This document shows positions 33,104 to 35,092 of a stretch of 35,092 nucleotides of DNA, piece by piece. Where the stretch lies: contig DTSE01000167.1 of assembly GCA_012965515.1 (NCBI GenBank), positions 1 to 35,092 of the forward strand. The letters are read 5' to 3'. The notes beneath the pieces were generated by a model that saw only the letters and a list, made by a program, of their open reading frames with translations, was not told the origin of the DNA and searched no databases. Within the stretch, counting starts at the first letter, position 1, and each line of letters starts with the position of its first letter. The translations under genes were made by a program, and so were the position numbers. This stretch comes from Candidatus Melainabacteria bacterium. GTDB lineage: Bacteria > Cyanobacteriota > Vampirovibrionia > Obscuribacterales > Obscuribacteraceae.

Positions 33104-33706
33104 TCAATTAAGAGAAGCCTTTATAGCTCGTGCCTTCGAAGATGTAGACAACGTGAAATGAGCAGAGAACAAACCTTTTTTGGTGAGTGTGAAAGACATG
33201 TCTTCTTGAAGTTTCACCAGACCTAGACGTTCAAGCCTCAGTATGGCATCGAGAAATGAGTCGTCCTCAAGGCACATATGCGCGTTGCCACCGTCCAGAT
33301 GAGGAAACTCACAATCGTCAGTCGTGACCAACTTCAGTCCGCCGGCATTTCGCATCTCCGAAAGTACTTTGTCTATGCCATCTTCGCAATCGTTGCATTC
33401 ACAATCATAATTAGTTGTTGAGCGAGACCTGACCAAGAACGCAACTAAATAGCCTCTGTCTGTGAGACTGAAAAGCGGATCATCAGCGCTGTTTCTCGAC
33501 TCTCTAATCAATTCATTGCGCTGCATGCCGCTAATTGCTTCCATGTATGGATCTGAAAGGCAGCAAAGCTTACTCTGCCTTCCTATCAAATCTGTATGCC
33601 CCGCCTCTTTGACTAATCGCAAAGGACCGTATTTATAAAGCTCGAATAAGAGCCTTGAGGTGGCTTGTTGAACGCTTAACGATCGCTTGCTGCTAGGTTG
33701 GTGCAT
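33104..33706 (-). CDS. Unrecognised Cys-rich protein, paralogue B
   Basis: The start is set at ATG 33706 (MHQPSSKRSL), with AAAGGG five bases upstream; the frame is open to 33778. The 200 residues align with paralogue A along the whole length: LLFELYKYGPLRL, SKLCCLSDPY, LTDRGYLVAFLVR, CECNDCED (C-x-C-x2-C), CEFPHLDGGNAHMCLED, and LTKKGLFSAHF. The conserved Cys/His positions suggest a metal site, and the LTxKG segments suggest winged-helix-type folds. It lies between the 147-residue hypothetical protein and the TPR-methyltransferase gene, likely one operon. Function unknown. Confidence 0.8.
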   Translation of the reverse strand: MHQPSSKRSLSVQQATSRLLFELYKYGPLRLVKEAGHTDLIGRQSKLCCLSDPYMEAISGMQRNELIRESRNSADDPLFSLTDRGYLVAFLVRSRSTTNYDCECNDCEDGIDKVLSEMRNAGGLKLVTTDDCEFPHLDGGNAHMCLEDDSFLDAILRLERLGLVKLQEDMSFTLTKKGLFSAHFTLSTSSKARAIKASLN

Positions 33707-33783
33707 AAATACCCTTTCAATCAAATAGAGATGACTGAGACCGATGACGGCATATGAAATAACTTCTGCGTTAAACATATGGT

Positions 33784-34227
33784 CTAGGAACGAGCCATTT
33801 TTGACATGTCCATAGCCGATTGCGCAGCCTGCGCGTACATTCTCGATAATTCTTGCGCGCTTGTACCTAATGTTTGTATAACACCGGCAAACAATGCACC
33901 TAATGCTTGGAAGAAGGACGCCAGAATGCCGGCGCCGCCGGGAAGAGCAATCATTGAGTTAATAATGCCGTCCAATCCGGGCATCAACTGCGAAAGGGCA
34001 TTTTCGGCTCCCATCATAGGATTAGCACCGGCACTGGCATTGAATGTAATACCATCCGGAGTGATAGTTGCCTGAGGCACTATGCCAATGGATGAATCGG
34101 CCATAGGTGGAAGCTGTTGAAACTGAGAATATAGATCAGGGACGCCGAATTGTTCCGTAACTCTGACAACATTGTCTAGAGCTTGAAACGCGCCTTCGCC
34201 TGCACCTTCTTGTGAATCAATTAGCAT
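33784..34227 (-). CDS. Hypothetical hydrophobic/Ala-Gly-rich protein heading paralogue B's operon
   Basis: A 147-residue protein starts at ATG 34227, the first in-frame ATG after a TGA; no ribosome-binding site is visible upstream. The first half is polar (EGAFQALDNVVRVTEQFG). The second half has two apolar stretches (GLDGIINSMIALPGGAGILASFFQALGALFAGVIQTLG) that may form membrane or amphipathic helices, then a helical tail rich in Ala, Met, Gln and Ser (ARMYAQAAQ-like). I recognise no family. Box D sits directly before the ATG. Confidence 0.6.
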   Translation of the reverse strand: MLIDSQEGAGEGAFQALDNVVRVTEQFGVPDLYSQFQQLPPMADSSIGIVPQATITPDGITFNASAGANPMMGAENALSQLMPGLDGIINSMIALPGGAGILASFFQALGALFAGVIQTLGTSAQELSRMYAQAAQSAMDMSKMARS

Positions 34228-34229
34228 TT

Positions 34230-34252
34230 TTGAAAACGAATATCATTTTTGC
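34230..34252. promoter_or_regulatory. Fur/Zur-like operator (box D)
   Basis: Core GAAAACGAATATCATTTT, the same shape as box B with the two variable positions swapped. It lies 21 bases downstream of the -10 box at 34274-34279 and immediately before the ATG at 34227. Confidence 0.58.
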
Positions 34253-34273
34253 ACTAATCCTTCCGAGATCTGC

Positions 34274-34301
34274 ATGATATCAACGTTTCAGCGATTGTCA
34301 A
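34274..34301 (-). promoter_or_regulatory. Promoter of the paralogue B operon
   Basis: Minus strand TTGACA (34301-34296), 16-base spacer, TATCAT (34279-34274). It shares TTGACAATCGCTGAA with the 26.3-kb promoter. Confidence 0.68.
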
Positions 34302-34538
34302 CGAGTTACAGCGAGACACAAATGTACAATCTCCATTTAAACAATCCACCTAAAACCGACTAACCATGCACCTTTTCAAACACGAACAACAATCAGCCCA
34401 AAGACAGCCGTTTTACATCTGTGCAGAAAACATTTTGATTCAACCTAAGCGAAACATGCCTGCCACAACCATTTGATACAGAAATCCGCACAAATGTACA
34501 AAAACAAAAGCAGAATCCACATACCAATTTTGACATTC

Positions 34539-34853
34539 ATGCAAAAACAAGAAGACCTTACAAAAGAGTGCTGGAGACGCTTGACCGAGCGTCTCCAGCA
34601 CCTGGGGTATGAATGCAGTTTAGCTACTTTGTTTGCTTTAACTTCCTCTGAGAAGCAAACGAATGGAAGTGCGATGTCGTTAGCGGTATTACTAGTGGTG
34701 CCCTCCTCCAAGAAGACGAAACAAATTTTTTACCCTGGATTATTTGCTATCGAAAGTCTGGGCCTGTCGATGGAATTGATGATAGGTTTGCCATCAGAAC
34801 TTGTCAAGAGCTTTTCCGCAAAACGTGCATCCGGAGCCAGTTTCCATGCATGA
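34539..34853 (+). CDS. Hypothetical protein of uncertain status
   Basis: A 104-residue frame from ATG 34539 (MQKQEDLTKECWRRLTERL). The product has amphipathic helix-like and hydrophobic segments, but no ribosome-binding site precedes the ATG, and the 18-bp motif overlaps it. A 14-base perfect hairpin lies within the frame. It may be a small gene, a gene remnant or chance. No family recognised. Confidence 0.35.
   Translation: MQKQEDLTKECWRRLTERLQHLGYECSLATLFALTSSEKQTNGSAMSLAVLLVVPSSKKTKQIFYPGLFAIESLGLSMELMIGLPSELVKSFSAKRASGASFHA
34568..34601. repeat. 14-base-pair perfect hairpin
   Basis: GTGCTGGAGACGCT (34568-34581) and AGCGTCTCCAGCAC (34588-34601) flank a six-base loop. On the minus strand it is followed by TCTTTTGT, so it could act as a terminator for leftward transcription. 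Confidence 0.6.
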
Positions 34854-35092
34854 ATGTAAAACATGGCGAAAAAGACAATCATTTTCACTAAAGCTTAGCG
34901 ATATCACAGATAGTGCACGAATGACAAATAGCACGTCAAAACGCTGAACCTGTCAGAGTTTCAAAACTCCTCCCGCAATGAACAGGTGAAAGTCTTCCAC
35001 TTATGTCTTGCCGCCAGCCAATTTAGCTGCAAGACTAAAACTTAGTAGTACTGCGCATCGAAATGAAAATGAAAGCGCTTTTCATTGCCCTA
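34854..35092. other. Right-edge intergenic sequence with motif copy and palindrome
   Basis: A minus-strand copy of the 18-bp motif lies at 34911-34930. Near the edge TGAAAGCGCTTTTCA (35070-35084, box E), flanked by AATGAAAA, is palindromic and resembles the other operator boxes. It probably controls a gene beyond the window. Confidence 0.48.

Larger units (their letters stand above)
34228..34538. other. Intergenic region with promoter, operator and four motif copies
   Basis: Beyond the promoter and box D it holds copies of the recurring motif at 34316-34330 (minus), 34411-34429 (plus), 34487-34505 (minus) and 34528-34545 (plus), the last overlapping the start of the next frame. Confidence 0.55.

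Overview
The window looks like a chromosomal accessory region of a diderm (outer-membrane) bacterium of moderate GC. RND efflux pumps with a TolC-type outer-membrane channel imply two membranes. The low-complexity VanY-like protein, the kinesin-light-chain-type TPR proteins and the general gene style recall the non-photosynthetic cyanobacterial relatives (Melainabacteria/Vampirovibrionia, e.g. Obscuribacterales). That placement is an impression, because no rRNA or ribosomal gene is present to test it. I saw no tRNA, rRNA, CRISPR array, transposase or integrase.

Region 1 (1-7.0 kb) is a defence-like island. A GP88-like gene runs off the left edge. Next comes a compact minus-strand operon (4140 to 663) encoding a ubiquitin-like protein ending in Gly-Gly-Ser-Ser, a cysteine-free E2-fold protein, a JAB/JAMM peptidase fused to an E1/ThiF adenylating domain, and a protein with a C-terminal DisA/diadenylate-cyclase-like domain whose RHR motif is lost. 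It is a ubiquitin-like conjugation system with a probable nucleotide-sensing partner, and the strongest candidate here for a little-described biological system. Two small plus-strand genes diverge from it. An HNH-nuclease / TPR-DUF4145 gene pair follows on the minus strand.

Region 2 (7.2-24.4 kb) is a metal-homeostasis island. Two heavy-metal RND efflux loci lie on either side of a VanY-like gene and point away from each other. The minus-strand locus has a Cys-rich secreted protein, a frameshifted membrane-fusion protein, a CzcA-like pump, a short CDF transporter and an alpha carbonic anhydrase. The plus-strand locus has a Cys-rich secreted protein, an intact membrane-fusion protein, a CzcA-type pump, a small lipoprotein-like protein and a TolC-like channel. 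In both, the Cys-rich gene is separated from the membrane-fusion gene by a hairpin or terminator-like structure. MerC- and CzcD-like transporters follow.

Region 3 (24.4-35.1 kb) carries a bestrophin-like channel, a CDF exporter, an MgtC-like protein, an orphan AbiEi-like protein, a TPR-methyltransferase fusion, and two paralogues of an unrecognised Cys-rich protein family. The intergenic spaces hold two recurring signals. One is an 18-bp motif, TTTTKACATTYGTGCARA, in at least ten copies. The other is a Fur/Zur-like inverted repeat (TTGAAAAYG-centred) near the MerC, MgtC and paralogue genes. The two paralogue transcription units share the same promoter-to-operator layout to the base.
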